Positions 33,318 through 42,989 of a stretch of 64,000 nucleotides of DNA are shown here, in pieces. Numbering within the stretch: position 1 is the stretch's first letter; each line of letters opens with the position of its first letter. The DNA is from an uncultured Rhodospirillales bacterium. Lineage in GTDB: Bacteria; Pseudomonadota; Alphaproteobacteria; ATCC43930; CGMCC-115725. The stretch is from positions 1-64,000 of the forward strand of contig CAIJOA010000026.1 of assembly GCA_903822185.1 (NCBI GenBank), in the 5' to 3' direction. The position numbers and the translations under genes are program-made. The notes beneath the pieces were generated by a model. It saw nothing but the letters and a program-made list of their open reading frames with translations, was not told where the DNA came from and made no database searches.

Positions 33318-33760
33318 CGGCGGGACGCGAAGAATTCCTTGAGCAGCGCGGAGGCCCGCTGCTCTTCGATGCCGCCGTAAAGTTCGGGCCGATGGTGACA
33401 GGTCGGCTGGGTGAAAAAGCGTGGCCCGTGCTCGACCGCACCGCCCTTTGGATCGTAAGCGCCGAAATAGAGCCGGCGAATCCGCGCAAAGGAAATCGCC
33501 GCCGCGCACATCGCGCACGGTTCCAGCGTTACATAAAGATCGCAGGCTTCGAGCCGCGGCGTCCGCACCTTTGCCGCCGCCGCCCGCAGCACCATGATTT
33601 CGGCATGGGCGGTCGGATCGGTCAGCGCCTCGGTCTCGTTGCCCGCCGAGGCCAGCACGACCCCCGTCGCCGCCTCGACCAACACCGCGCCGACGGGCAC
33701 CTCGCCGCGCACGCCCGCACGGGCCGCCTCTTGCAGCGCCAATTCCATAAACGAGGACAT
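33314..33760 (-). CDS. tadA: tRNA-specific adenosine deaminase
   Basis: 148 residues. TadA converts A34 to inosine in tRNA-Arg(ACG). Zinc motifs HAE (residues 52-54, Glu54 as proton shuttle) and PCAMC (81-85) are intact, with ASAGNETEALTDPTAHAE in family context. The C-terminal RHxx-type tail (FFTQPTCHHRPELYGGIEEQ, then RASALLKEFF) is also typical. It is divergent from the amidotransferase gene with a 47-nt gap. Length and motifs complete. Confidence 0.96.
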   Translation of the reverse strand: MSSFMELALQEAARAGVRGEVPVGAVLVEAATGVVLASAGNETEALTDPTAHAEIMVLRAAAAKVRTPRLEACDLYVTLEPCAMCAAAISFARIRRLYFGAYDPKGGAVEHGPRFFTQPTCHHRPELYGGIEEQRASALLKEFFASRR

Positions 33761-33807
33761 TCGGCCCTTTCTTGCCGCGCCGGGTGGCGGGTCTTACAAC
33801 CCTCAGC

Positions 33808-34521
33808 ATGGCACAACCCGTTATCGGCCTCACCCTCGATTCCGAGCCGCCCGGCGGCTATTCGAAGACCCATCCCTGGTACGCACTGCGCGAGAATTAC
33901 TGCACGGCGGTGGTCGCGGCCGGCGGGTTGCCGATTCTGTTGCCGCATGAGCCGGAACAGGCGGCAGCTTATTTGGGCCTGATCCAGGGTCTGGTCGTCA
34001 CCGGCGGCGCGTTCGATGTCGATCCTGCGCTGTTCGGCGCGACCAACCGGCACGCGACGGTCATCACCAAGGACCGCCGCACGGCGTTCGAGCTGGCCGT
34101 GACGCGCGGCGCGCTGGCTGCCGACAAGCCGGTGTTCGGCATCTGCGGCGGGCAGCAACTGCTGAATGTCGCGCTGGGCGGATCGCTGATTCAGCACATC
34201 CCCGACGAGGTGCCGCAAGCCTTGGCGCACGAACAGCCGAACCCGCGTACCGAGCCGGGCCATACCGTCCGCGTCACCCCAGGTACGCAGCTTCACCGCA
34301 TCACGCAAAGCGACGAGCTTCCCGTCAATTCAGCACATCATCAGGCAGTCAAAGCCGTGGCCCCCGGCCTCGTCATCGATGCGGTCGCGCCCGACGGCGT
34401 GATCGAAGGCATCGAAGACCCCAGCAAGCGTTTCTGCATCGGCGTGCAATGGCATCCCGAATACGGCATTTCGGAAGGCGATAACCGCTTGTTCAAAGCC
34501 TTCATCGCTGCCTGCCCATGA
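33808..34521 (+). CDS. gamma-glutamyl-gamma-aminobutyrate hydrolase family (class I glutamine amidotransferase-like)
   Basis: 237 residues starting MAQPVIGLTLDSEPPGGYSK. The peptidase C26 domain has a nucleophile Cys in VFGICGGQQLLNVALGGSL and His-Glu at GVQWHPEYG. The VTGGAFDVDP loop corresponds to the GGxDVxP of PuuD-type hydrolases. Likely role: hydrolysis of gamma-glutamyl amides, as in polyamine or GABA routes. The exact substrate is unknown because no puu genes are nearby. It overlaps rluB by 4 bp (ATGA), so it is translated with an rRNA modification gene. Confidence 0.87.
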   Translation: MAQPVIGLTLDSEPPGGYSKTHPWYALRENYCTAVVAAGGLPILLPHEPEQAAAYLGLIQGLVVTGGAFDVDPALFGATNRHATVITKDRRTAFELAVTRGALAADKPVFGICGGQQLLNVALGGSLIQHIPDEVPQALAHEQPNPRTEPGHTVRVTPGTQLHRITQSDELPVNSAHHQAVKAVAPGLVIDAVAPDGVIEGIEDPSKRFCIGVQWHPEYGISEGDNRLFKAFIAACP

Positions 34522-35303
34522 GCGACGACCAAAAACCCGACGTCACGGTCCCGGAAAAAGGGGAGCGCGTCGCAAAGCTTCTCGCCCGTGCCGGTCTGTG
34601 TTCGCGCCGCGATGCCGAACGCTGGATCGCCGAGGGCCGCGTCAGTTTGCGCGGCACGGTGCTGAAGTCGCCGGCGATCAACGTCGTCGATCCCAGTGAA
34701 CTCACCGTCAACGGCAAGCCGCTGCCGGGCGCCGAGCGGTCGCGACTCTTCCGCTATCACAAGCCCGTCGGACTCGTCACGACACATCGCGACGAGAAAG
34801 GCCGGCCGACCGTCTTCGACAGCCTGCCCAAGGCCCTGCCGCGCGTCATCTCGGTCGGGCGGCTTGATCTCAATTCCGAAGGCTTACTGCTGCTGACCAA
34901 TGACGGCGAGTTGGCGCGCAAAATGGAATTGCCGGCGAATGGCTGGCTGCGGCGTTACAAGGTGCGGGTGCACGGCCATATCGACCCGGCGCAACTCGAA
35001 AGCCTCGCCAACGGCGTCACCATCGAAGGCATTTCTTATGGCCCCATCGAGGCGGTGCTGGAACGTCAGCAAGGCGCCAATGCCTGGATCGTCGTCAGCC
35101 TGCGCGAAGGCAAGAACCGCGAAATCCGCCGCGTGATGCAGCATCTGCAATTACCGGTGAGCCGCCTCATCCGTCTCGCCTATGGGCCCTTTCAACTCGG
35201 CAGCCTCAAGGGCGGCGACATCGAAGAAGTCCCGCCCCGCGTGCTGCGCGATCAATTGAGCATCACCGATGCGAATCATCGCCGGCAAACATCGCGGCCG
35301 TAA
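34518..35303 (+). CDS. rluB: 23S rRNA pseudouridine synthase RluB-type
   Basis: 261 residues: N-terminal S4 RNA-binding domain (ERVAKLLARAGLCSRRDAER) and an RsuA/RluB catalytic domain. The catalytic Asp is in VGRLDLNSEGLLLLTNDG (~residue 115), followed by the REGKNREIRRVMQHL motif. It makes pseudouridine in 23S rRNA (position 2605 in E. coli for RluB); RluE/RsuA-type specificity cannot be excluded. Its 3' end overlaps rsmD by 35 bp, so both rRNA modification genes are probably co-expressed. Confidence 0.9.
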   Translation: MSDDQKPDVTVPEKGERVAKLLARAGLCSRRDAERWIAEGRVSLRGTVLKSPAINVVDPSELTVNGKPLPGAERSRLFRYHKPVGLVTTHRDEKGRPTVFDSLPKALPRVISVGRLDLNSEGLLLLTNDGELARKMELPANGWLRRYKVRVHGHIDPAQLESLANGVTIEGISYGPIEAVLERQQGANAWIVVSLREGKNREIRRVMQHLQLPVSRLIRLAYGPFQLGSLKGGDIEEVPPRVLRDQLSITDANHRRQTSRP

Positions 35304-35835
35304 ACTCGCCGCGCCCGAAGGCCCGGCCGTGCGTCCGACCAGCGACCGGGCACGCGAATCCTTGTTCGATATCCTCGCCCATGGCCGCTTTTCAGAAACC
35401 GACGCCTGTCGCGACGCGATGGTGCTGGACGCCTTCGCCGGCACCGGCGCCTTCGGCCTCGAAGCCCTCTCGCGCGGCGCACGGCGCGCCAGCTTCATCG
35501 AACGCGACCGCACTGCCCGCACGATGCTGCTGCAGAACATCACGACGTTGGGCGAGACGCAGAACGCTGCCGTCGTCTCCGGCGACGCCACACGCCCGCC
35601 GCGCGCCACCGGCGGCTGCTCGCTTATCTTTCTCGATCCGCCTTACGACGAAGAAATCGCGCCATCGGCGCTCAAGGCGTTGGTGCAAAGCGGCTGGATT
35701 GCCGACGAGGCATTGGTGATCGTCGAGATATCGTCGAAAAACAATCTCGAACCGCCGGAACATTTCACGATGCTGGAGGAACGACGTTACGGCGCGGCGA
35801 AGTTCGTGTTTTTGCGATACCAAAGAGTTAATTAG
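35269..35835 (+). CDS. rsmD: 16S rRNA (guanine966-N2)-methyltransferase
   Basis: 188 residues. N-terminal MRIIAGKHRGRKLAAPEGPA and VRPTSDRARESLFDIL are diagnostic of RsmD. SAM motif I is VLDAFAGTGAFGLEALSRGA and the target-base motif is LDPPYDEEI. It methylates G966 of 16S rRNA using SAM. The start lies within the rluB 3' end (35-bp overlap); the conserved N-terminus fixes it. Its last bases overlap the convergent AT-rich membrane gene by 8 bp. Confidence 0.95.
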   Translation: MRIIAGKHRGRKLAAPEGPAVRPTSDRARESLFDILAHGRFSETDACRDAMVLDAFAGTGAFGLEALSRGARRASFIERDRTARTMLLQNITTLGETQNAAVVSGDATRPPRATGGCSLIFLDPPYDEEIAPSALKALVQSGWIADEALVIVEISSKNNLEPPEHFTMLEERRYGAAKFVFLRYQRVN

Positions 35836-36424
35836 GCTGGACGTACACGCGCTTGGGCGACTGATACGGGTGTGTTTGGTTTATGCCGATGATTACGATA
35901 CCAACAAAGATCGCTACGAATAGAAGCATTTCAACCATCACAAACCGGGTCATTCCTTTGATGGTCGGAGGTGTTCCAAGAACGACGCTCTGAAACGGTC
36001 TAGAAGACCTTAGCGCTTCAGACTTAAGAACGTCCTGAATCTGCTGCAATTGATCTTTGCTAAAAGCGTGGGTCGAAAGCCGTATCCAACCCCATTTTTC
36101 GGAAGTATTGATCGTAAGGAACTCGACGCATTTTACGGATGAAAAAAGAGCGGACGTTACGTCGGCTAACTTTAATGACTTGGCACCAAAAGCACTGCGC
36201 CGAATAATTTCCGAAGAAGTCAGCTCAACTCGTTGAGACATGTGATATAAAAAAAATAAAAATGCCAAAGTAGAAATGGCAAAAAAAACCGTGCCGCCCG
36301 ACCACGCGATCGGTACTGACGTCCACATCAGTACACCGAAAAAAGCGGATATAAACGAAGGAATCAAAAGAAATATTACCATGCAAATGATGCTAGATTG
36401 CGAAGGATAAAAGATCTCCCGCAT
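35828..36424 (-). CDS. hypothetical membrane protein (198 aa), AT-rich
   Basis: From MREIFYPSQSSIICMVIFLL, two N-terminal TM helices (~residues 10-35 and 45-65) precede a soluble beta-rich domain (VELTSSEIIRRSAFGAKSLK) resembling a PH-like bPH domain. A C-terminal TM helix (MVEMLLFVAIFVGIVIIGIN) follows. No family was recognised with confidence. Base composition is clearly lower in GC than both neighbours (rsmD and mutL), a sign of recent transfer. GAGAAG-type SD before 36424 is weak. It overlaps the rsmD stop and sits 43 nt from the mutL stop. Confidence 0.72.
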   Translation of the reverse strand: MREIFYPSQSSIICMVIFLLIPSFISAFFGVLMWTSVPIAWSGGTVFFAISTLAFLFFLYHMSQRVELTSSEIIRRSAFGAKSLKLADVTSALFSSVKCVEFLTINTSEKWGWIRLSTHAFSKDQLQQIQDVLKSEALRSSRPFQSVVLGTPPTIKGMTRFVMVEMLLFVAIFVGIVIIGINQTHPYQSPKRVYVQPN

Positions 36425-36467
36425 CAAACTTCTCCAAATTAAATTATCAAAGAAGTATCGAAAAAAA

Positions 36468-38285
36468 TCACCGCCGCCCGAACAGCTTCTCGATATCCTC
36501 GAGCCGTAACTCGACATAGGTCGGGCGGCCGTGGTTGCATTGGCCGGAATAGGGCGTGGCTTCCATCTGGCGCAGCAGGGCGTTCATTTCTTCGGGCAGG
36601 AGACGGCGGCCGGCGCGGACGGAGCCGTGGCAGGCGAGTGTGCCGCAGACGGTTTCGAGTTTTTCCTTGAGTGACAGCGCATTGCCGAGTTCGGCGAGTT
36701 CATCGGCAAGATCGCGCACGAGACCCGCCGCATCTATTTCGCCGAGTAAAGCCGGGACTTCGCGCACGACAACCGCGCCGGGGCCGAAGGCTTCGATGAC
36801 GAGGCCCAGTTCCGTGAGTTCATCCGTGCGAGCGAGAAGACGCGCGATGCCGCCTTCATCGAGTTCCACCACTTCGGGCAGCAAGAGGATCTGGCGTTTG
36901 ACGCCGGTCGAGCTGAGCGCCTCTTTCATGCGTTCATAGACCAGCCGTTCATGCGCCGCGTGCTGATCGACGATGACGATGCCGTCGGCAGTTTGCGCGA
37001 CGACATAGGTTTCATGGACCTGCGCCACCGCAGCGCCCAAGGGAAAGCGTGTCGTGTCCGGCGCGATGTCAGAGGCTGGACGGGTGGCCGGCGCGGCGAA
37101 ATCCATCGTCGGCGCGTGCATACCGAGTGGAGCTTGGCCGAACGGCGCCTGATAGTAAGCCGCTTCATCGGCAAGGCCGCGCGACGGTGAATCGGGATAG
37201 GCGTAGGACGTGTAAGAGCCGCCGCCCGGACGGAAGGCGGCAAGCGTCGCCTCGGCCACCGTGGTTGAGGCGCGATGGCCCGCCGCCGCCAAGGCCTGGC
37301 GTAACGCGACGACGATGAGGCCGCGCACGAGATTTGAATCGCGGAAACGGACTTCGGCTTTCGCCGGATGGACATTGACGTCGATCGATTCCGCCGGGCC
37401 GTCGAGGAACAGCACCACCATCGGATGACGGTCGCGGGCGAGGAAATCCTGATAAGCGCCGCGCACCGCACCGACCAACAGCTTGTCGCGCACCGGGCGG
37501 CCATTGACGAAGAGATACTGATCGCGCGAGGTCGCCCGATTGAACGTCGGCAAGCCGGCGAGGCCAGTCAGGCGGAAGTCTTCGCGTTGCGCCGTGATGG
37601 TCAGCGCGTTATCGCCGAACTCACGCCCCAGCACGGCGGCGAGACGCATCCGGCGCGCATCGCTGCCGGCAAGATCGGATTCGACTGGGTTCAACCGCAA
37701 CAATGCGCGGTCTTCATCGCCCGTCACCGTGAAGGCAATACCGGGATAAGCCATCGCCAGACGTTTGACGGTATCGACAACGGCGTCCCGTTCGGAACGT
37801 ACTGTCTTGAGGAATTTCAGCCGTGCGGGCGTCGCGTAGAAAAGATCGCGCACTTCGATGCGGGTGCCGTTGGACAAGGCCGCCGGCATCACCTTCGATT
37901 TTTCGCCGCCTTCGACACTGATCGACCAGGCTTCATCCGCGCCGCGCTTGCGGCTGGTGATCGACAAGCGGCTGACGGCGCCGATCGAGGGCAAAGCCTC
38001 ACCGCGAAAACCGAGATGTTCGATGGTGAGAAGATCGTCGTCCGGAAGCTTCGAGGTGCAATGACGTTCGACCGCCAGCGACAGCTCATCGCGATCCATT
38101 CCGAAGCCGTCATCGGTGACCGCGATGAGGCTTTGGCCGCCGTCGCGCAACGTCACCTCGATGCGGGTCGCGCCGGCATCGATCGAGTTTTCGATCAGTT
38201 CTTTGACCGCCGCGGCGGGGCGTTCGACGACCTCGCCGGCGGCGATGCGATTGACGACGACCGGCGGCAGTTGGCGGATGTGCAT
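36468..38285 (-). CDS. mutL: DNA mismatch repair protein MutL
   Basis: 605 residues. The N-terminal GHKL ATPase has [60 protein letters not shown] and [20 protein letters not shown]. The C-terminal dimerisation domain ([19 protein letters not shown]) and [16 protein letters not shown] are present. The absence of a visible DQHA(X)2E(X)4E metal site was not tested; [12 protein letters not shown] does fit that endonuclease pattern. Start [10 protein letters not shown] at 38285 is chosen because upstream codons belong to pgi. Last gene of the maoC-to-mutL leftward run. Confidence 0.97.
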   Translation of the reverse strand: MHIRQLPPVVVNRIAAGEVVERPAAAVKELIENSIDAGATRIEVTLRDGGQSLIAVTDDGFGMDRDELSLAVERHCTSKLPDDDLLTIEHLGFRGEALPSIGAVSRLSITSRKRGADEAWSISVEGGEKSKVMPAALSNGTRIEVRDLFYATPARLKFLKTVRSERDAVVDTVKRLAMAYPGIAFTVTGDEDRALLRLNPVESDLAGSDARRMRLAAVLGREFGDNALTITAQREDFRLTGLAGLPTFNRATSRDQYLFVNGRPVRDKLLVGAVRGAYQDFLARDRHPMVVLFLDGPAESIDVNVHPAKAEVRFRDSNLVRGLIVVALRQALAAAGHRASTTVAEATLAAFRPGGGSYTSYAYPDSPSRGLADEAAYYQAPFGQAPLGMHAPTMDFAAPATRPASDIAPDTTRFPLGAAVAQVHETYVVAQTADGIVIVDQHAAHERLVYERMKEALSSTGVKRQILLLPEVVELDEGGIARLLARTDELTELGLVIEAFGPGAVVVREVPALLGEIDAAGLVRDLADELAELGNALSLKEKLETVCGTLACHGSVRAGRRLLPEEMNALLRQMEATPYSGQCNHGRPTYVELRLEDIEKLFGRR

Positions 38286-38289
38286 CCGC

Positions 38290-39603
38290 CTATTGTGCCT
38301 TGCCAGTCCCCATTTCGCCAAGATATTGGCGCGCGATGATCTTGCCTTCTTCGACCGCCGGCTGATCGAACGCATCGACTCCGAGGAGATCGGCGGCGAT
38401 GACGGTTTCGAGCATGAAGTGCATCAGCAGCCCGCCCAGAGTCTTTTCGTCGAGTCGCGTGATGTGCATGAGACGAGTCGGGCGGCCGTTGCGGATAAGG
38501 CTTTGCGCCGTCGCCCGTTGTTCGGCATCGAGCAGATCGCCCATCCGTTTATTAACGAGATAGGCGAGCGACGGGTCGCTGGCGAGATCGGGCGAGACCG
38601 CCGCGCCGGTATCGGCAACATCGCTGGTGACTAACGTAAACATCTTGTCGGCGGGACCGGCGAGATAAAGCTGCAACTGGCTGTGCTGATCGACTGTGCC
38701 CATGGCGCGGATCGGCGTCGTGCCCTTGCCGTTCTTGCCGAGGCTTTCGGCCCAGAGCTGGCGGAACCACAGCCCGAAATGCGCGAGGCGATCAACATAG
38801 GGCATGATGACGGTGGTGTTGATACCGTGCTTTTCCGACAGCGCGATGCCGACCGCCGCACCAAGCGCCGGTGCCGCATCACGCGGATCTTGCGCCGCGA
38901 GGGTCGCTTCCAACACGTCGCCGGCCCCGGCACGCAGCGCCGCAACATCGAGACCCGACAGCATCGCCGGCAGCAGCCCGACATTCGAGAGTACCGAGTA
39001 GCGCCCGCCGACGCCGGGATCGTGATCGAGGATCGGCGTCTTAAGCCGCATCGCCAGCAGCCGTAGCGGGCTGTCTTTCGGTTCGGTGATCGCCAGCGTA
39101 TGACGGCCGACCGCGTCGGCATCGAGCGTCTGGCGCAGCCAGTCGATGCAGATCGCGAACTGGGTCATCGTTTCGGCGGTGCCGCCCGACTTCGAGATCG
39201 CGACGACGCCGGTGCGCTTCGGATCGAGCGCGGCGAAAATCGTCTCGAACGTCGCCGGGTCAATGTTGTCGAGGAAATGGATCGTCGGCAGTTCATGCTG
39301 ATCGGCAAGCGCATAGAGCGTTTGGCCGCCGAGGCTGGACCCGCCGGTGCCGAGGATGATCACATCGTTGAATTTCATCCGCGGCGCGGCGCGGAATGTC
39401 TGCAGGATGCGTTTCAATTGCGCGATGTCGTCACGCCGCTTCGGCAATTGCAGCAGCGGCAGCGAATTGTCCGTGTGATGACGGCGCAGTTTTTCGAGCG
39501 CCGGCACGGCGCGTTGCAGCATCGCGTCGAGCGTTGCCTTATCAAGCCCGCGTTCGCCGATCGTTTCGGCAAGGCAGCCGGAAATGTCCTGGCTAAATTC
39601 CAT
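38290..39603 (-). CDS. pgi: glucose-6-phosphate isomerase
   Basis: 437 residues, shorter than the ~549-aa E. coli enzyme but within the range of compact bacterial PGI. Two SIS subdomains: [20 protein letters not shown] (~residues 82-101), then [20 protein letters not shown], the second with [13 protein letters not shown] and [40 protein letters not shown] matches the PGI active-site region around Glu/His. It interconverts glucose-6-P and fructose-6-P. mutL starts 4 nt after its stop; the non-catalytic M16 gene precedes it by 21 nt. Confidence 0.94.
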   Translation of the reverse strand: MEFSQDISGCLAETIGERGLDKATLDAMLQRAVPALEKLRRHHTDNSLPLLQLPKRRDDIAQLKRILQTFRAAPRMKFNDVIILGTGGSSLGGQTLYALADQHELPTIHFLDNIDPATFETIFAALDPKRTGVVAISKSGGTAETMTQFAICIDWLRQTLDADAVGRHTLAITEPKDSPLRLLAMRLKTPILDHDPGVGGRYSVLSNVGLLPAMLSGLDVAALRAGAGDVLEATLAAQDPRDAAPALGAAVGIALSEKHGINTTVIMPYVDRLAHFGLWFRQLWAESLGKNGKGTTPIRAMGTVDQHSQLQLYLAGPADKMFTLVTSDVADTGAAVSPDLASDPSLAYLVNKRMGDLLDAEQRATAQSLIRNGRPTRLMHITRLDEKTLGGLLMHFMLETVIAADLLGVDAFDQPAVEEGKIIARQYLGEMGTGKAQ

Positions 39604-39624
39604 GTTAAAGACCCGTTTGTTGAT

Positions 39625-40965
39625 TTATCCGCCGGGGATAACGCGCTGAGCCCCTTGAAGGTTCTCGGGCGATCCGACGACGACGAAGGAGAGCATGGCA
39701 GGGTCGAGCAGACGTTTCGCGACGCGCTTGGCATCGGCCAGCGTCACCTTGTCGATGAGCGCCGCACGCCGGTTGAGATAATCGATGCCGAGATGATCGA
39801 ACTGGATCGAGACGAGCGTCGCCGCAATCTGACCGGTGGAATCGAGGCTGAGCGGGAACGAGCCGGTCAGATAGGTCTTTGAATCGGTTAGTTCCTTGGC
39901 GGTCGGGCCATCGTCGTGCATCCGCTTCCAGACATCGCGAATGACATCGATCGCTTGGGCGACGCGGGCGTTCTGGCTGCCGACTTGGCCGATGATGACG
40001 CCCGCATGTTGCAGCGGGTTAAGCGATGCGGACACCGAATAAGCCAAGCCACGCTGCTCGCGCACTTCCAGCGCAACGCGCGAAGTAAGGCCGCCGGAGC
40101 TGAGAATATTCATCACCACCAGCGCCGTGTACCAGTCGGGATCGTTCCGCTTGATGCCGTTTTCGCCGAAGATGACGACGCTTTGCGGGATCGGCATGGC
40201 CACGACTTTGACCTCACCCGGCGCGCGTTCCTGGGTTTCCACCGTCGCGCCCGCCGCCGCGTGATCGGGCAACGTGCCGAAGGTGCTGTCGAGCATATCT
40301 TTCAGCTTGGCGGGCGTGATGTCGCCGACCACGCCGATGACCATCTGGTCCTTGCCGAACCGGTCGTGCATCATCGCGCGCATGTCGTCGGTGCTGATCC
40401 CGGCGACGGATTCCTTGGTACCCCGAACGGAGCGAGCATAAGGATGATCGGCAAAACCGTTCTTCCACCAAAGCCGCGCGGCGATCGCATTCGGCTGCTT
40501 TTCCGCGCTGGCGAGGCCGTCGATGATATGCGCCCGCACCCGCGCCACCGGCGCATCATCGAAACGCGGCGCGGTGAAAGAAAGCCGCAGCAGATCGAAC
40601 ACCGACGTCGCATTGGCGCTGAGCGTGCGCATATGCGCGGCGAACATATCCTGGCTGACATCGAAGGTCAGCGACGCGGATAAATCCTCGACCTTGCTTT
40701 GATAGGCCGTGCTGTCGAGATCGCCGGCGCCTTCATCGAGCAGATCGGCGGTAAAATTGGCGATGCCCGCCTTGTCCTGCGGATCGAGCGCGGCACCCCC
40801 ACGAAAGGCAACATCCATCGAAACGACCGGGACGCTGTGATCCTCGACGAGCCAGGCAGTGATCCCTTGCGCGGTTTTCACTTCCTCGATCGTGACGGCA
40901 TGCGCCGGCAACGCGAGGAGAACGACGGGCACAAGCAGCGCCGCGAGGCGAACCACGCCCTTCAT
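39625..40965 (-). CDS. M16-family protein without HxxEH (probable non-catalytic partner)
   Basis: 446 residues with a signal peptide (MKGVVRLAALLVPVVLLALP...AHA). Two M16 halves: the first where HxxEH is expected reads GIANFTADLLDEG, so the zinc motif is lost; the second retains the R/Y pair (LEVREQRGLAYSVSASL) that contacts substrate. It overlaps the catalytic M16 gene upstream by 4 bp. Paired inactive/active M16 peptidases form heterodimers, as in other bacteria and mitochondria; that is inferred here. Predicted periplasmic. Confidence 0.9.
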   Translation of the reverse strand: MKGVVRLAALLVPVVLLALPAHAVTIEEVKTAQGITAWLVEDHSVPVVSMDVAFRGGAALDPQDKAGIANFTADLLDEGAGDLDSTAYQSKVEDLSASLTFDVSQDMFAAHMRTLSANATSVFDLLRLSFTAPRFDDAPVARVRAHIIDGLASAEKQPNAIAARLWWKNGFADHPYARSVRGTKESVAGISTDDMRAMMHDRFGKDQMVIGVVGDITPAKLKDMLDSTFGTLPDHAAAGATVETQERAPGEVKVVAMPIPQSVVIFGENGIKRNDPDWYTALVVMNILSSGGLTSRVALEVREQRGLAYSVSASLNPLQHAGVIIGQVGSQNARVAQAIDVIRDVWKRMHDDGPTAKELTDSKTYLTGSFPLSLDSTGQIAATLVSIQFDHLGIDYLNRRAALIDKVTLADAKRVAKRLLDPAMLSFVVVGSPENLQGAQRVIPGG

Positions 40966-42314
40966 GATGTCGGCCCCGGCATCAGAATCCCCGTGATCGC
41001 GGTATCGTCATGAAGGATCGACTGTGCCGCCGCGCGCACATCGTTGAGCGTCACCGCCCCGATCTTATCGGGCCAGCTTTGAATATCGTTGAGGCTGCGG
41101 CCCAGCGCCAAGGCCATGCCGACGATGCGCGCCGGCCCCGCCACGCTGTCGCGTGCATAGACCGCATTCGACATCATGCGCTGCTTGGCGCGATCGACCT
41201 GTTCCGCGGTGATGCCGCCTTCCAGCGCTTGTTTGACGATGCCGTCGAGAGCCGCTTCAAAATCATCGACGCTGACGCCGTTTTTCAGTGTCGCGCTGAA
41301 ACCGAAGGTCGCGAGATCGAACATGTTCGGGTCGTAGGACGCACCGGCCGAAGTCGCGAGCGTGCGATCGATCACCAGCCCCTTATAAAGCGGCGAGGCG
41401 GCGCTGCCGCCCAGCACTTCGGCCAGAACCTGCAAGGCATAGGCATATTTCGTATCGCCGACGCGATAGCTGGGCGCGAGATACTGGCGGCTCCAATTGA
41501 TCTGCGTGACGCGCGGGTTTTTCATCGTCAGCCGCGCCGAGGCGACCTTGGCCGGCTCTTCGACACGTTGCCGTTGCGGTACGGCGCGGCGCGGGATCGG
41601 CCCGTAATATTTCGTCGCCAGCGTCTTCACTTGCTCGGTCGTAACGTCACCCGAGATCACCAGCACCGCGTTATTCGGCGCGTACCAACGATGATAAAAA
41701 TCGAGCGCATCCTGCGTCGTCAGGCGATGCATCTCGTTTTCCCAACCGATCGTCGGGATGCGATAGGGATGATGCAGAAACAGGGAGGTCTCGAGCTGTT
41801 CGTCGAACAAAGCCGCCGGGCTGTTGCCGATGCGCATGCGGCGTTCTTCGATAATCACTTCGCGTTCGGGCTCGACCACCTTATCGCTGATGACCAGGTT
41901 GGCCATGCGATCGGATTCGAGCTTCATCACCATGTCGAGCCGGTCGGCAGCGACGTTTTGGAAATAGGCGGTGTAGTCGTGCGTCGTGAAGGCGTTATCA
42001 CGGCCGCCGTTCTGCGCGACGATGCGCGAGAACGCGCCCGGCGTCACCGTCTTGGTGCCGCGGAACATCAGATGTTCGAGAAAATGGGCAATGCCGGATT
42101 TTCCGGTCGGCTCATCGGCGGCACCGGTCTTGTACCACACCATCTGGGTGACGATCGGCGCGCGATGATTGGGGATGACGACGACCTGCAGCCCGTTCGG
42201 CAGGGTGAAGTCATGCGCTTCGAACAATTCCGCGCGCGACGGCAACGCCGCGGCAAGAACGAGGGATAGGCTAAAAAACGGTAACGAAAGGCGCCGCAGG
42301 AACTGCAAAGTCAT
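40962..42314 (-). CDS. M16-family zinc metallopeptidase (catalytic subunit)
   Basis: 450 residues with an N-terminal signal peptide (LRRLSLPFFSLSLVLAAALP). The inverted zinc motif HxxEH is in KSGIAHFLEHLMFRGT, with the distal Glu in the EREVIIEERRMRI segment, typical of pitrilysin/insulinase peptidases. The C-terminal half has the non-catalytic repeat. It sits directly upstream of its likely inactive partner (4-bp overlap) and downstream of the DUF3035 lipoprotein. Export to the periplasm is predicted; the substrates may be small or misfolded peptides. Confidence 0.93.
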   Translation of the reverse strand: MTLQFLRRLSLPFFSLSLVLAAALPSRAELFEAHDFTLPNGLQVVVIPNHRAPIVTQMVWYKTGAADEPTGKSGIAHFLEHLMFRGTKTVTPGAFSRIVAQNGGRDNAFTTHDYTAYFQNVAADRLDMVMKLESDRMANLVISDKVVEPEREVIIEERRMRIGNSPAALFDEQLETSLFLHHPYRIPTIGWENEMHRLTTQDALDFYHRWYAPNNAVLVISGDVTTEQVKTLATKYYGPIPRRAVPQRQRVEEPAKVASARLTMKNPRVTQINWSRQYLAPSYRVGDTKYAYALQVLAEVLGGSAASPLYKGLVIDRTLATSAGASYDPNMFDLATFGFSATLKNGVSVDDFEAALDGIVKQALEGGITAEQVDRAKQRMMSNAVYARDSVAGPARIVGMALALGRSLNDIQSWPDKIGAVTLNDVRAAAQSILHDDTAITGILMPGPTS

Positions 42315-42345
42315 CGGCGGGCCTCCCAGGGGCAGCGGCGGCTAT

Positions 42346-42966
42346 CTAAAATAGCCAGTCGAACCAGCCGCTCGATTTCTTACCATTACGGTCGAAGGTC
42401 GGGGTTCCGGTATCCCCGTTCGCGGGCGGGTTCGGAACCGGGCCGGTCGTTTTGGCCACGCTTTGCGACAAGCGAATCCTCGATGCCTCGGCACCGGGAT
42501 CGATCGTATCGTTCGTCGGCGGGGTCGTCGGGCCTTCCCAGAAAACGAGCTTATCGACCAAGCTGCGTTCGAACGGCACGCCTTCCTTGGGATCGCTATC
42601 GAGCGTCCGGCGGATATCCGGCGCGGCATTCTGGGCGCCGCTTTCGCGAAGCAGGTCGGCCTCGCCCTGGCTCCGGCCGGTTTTGGGCGCGGGAAGGGCC
42701 GATTGCGCATCGCCGCCGCCACCGGCACGGAAAACGGTTTCGCGGGCCTGCAAGGTGGTGCTTTGATCCTGGGCAAGCCCTGCTACGCGGGGCGGACGGA
42801 TGGTGTAATCGGGCGGAATTGCCAGCGGCGCGTTGGACACGACCTGGAATTCGTCGGGAATCACCCGCTTTTTGCCAATGGCGCGATTGAAACTATCGCA
42901 GCCAGCCAACGATACGGACGCAATCGCCAGGATTGCCGTAAATGTTAACGTTGTCCGAGACGTCAC
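42346..42966 (-). CDS. DUF3035 lipoprotein
   Basis: 206 residues. Lipoprotein signal MTSRTTLTFTAILAIASVSL followed by lipobox LAGC (Cys at ~23). The mature part starts DSFNRAIGKKRVIPDEFQVV, then APLAIPPDYTIRPPR, the conserved block of the DUF3035 family of alphaproteobacteria. The remainder is low in structure. Function is unknown. It lies between lspA and the M16 pair, and its signal would be processed by that LspA. The C-terminus is glycine/serine-rich (GKKSSGWFDWLF). Confidence 0.9.
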   Translation of the reverse strand: MTSRTTLTFTAILAIASVSLAGCDSFNRAIGKKRVIPDEFQVVSNAPLAIPPDYTIRPPRVAGLAQDQSTTLQARETVFRAGGGGDAQSALPAPKTGRSQGEADLLRESGAQNAAPDIRRTLDSDPKEGVPFERSLVDKLVFWEGPTTPPTNDTIDPGAEASRIRLSQSVAKTTGPVPNPPANGDTGTPTFDRNGKKSSGWFDWLF

Positions 42967-42989
42967 GCCTTCACTCCCAATAGCCGTAT

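Noticed and set aside
31698-33833. 711-codon frame antisense to purD 3' end, the MFS gene and across tadA
   Set aside because: It covers three well-supported genes in other frames and is dominated by Arg/Gly/Asp repeats.
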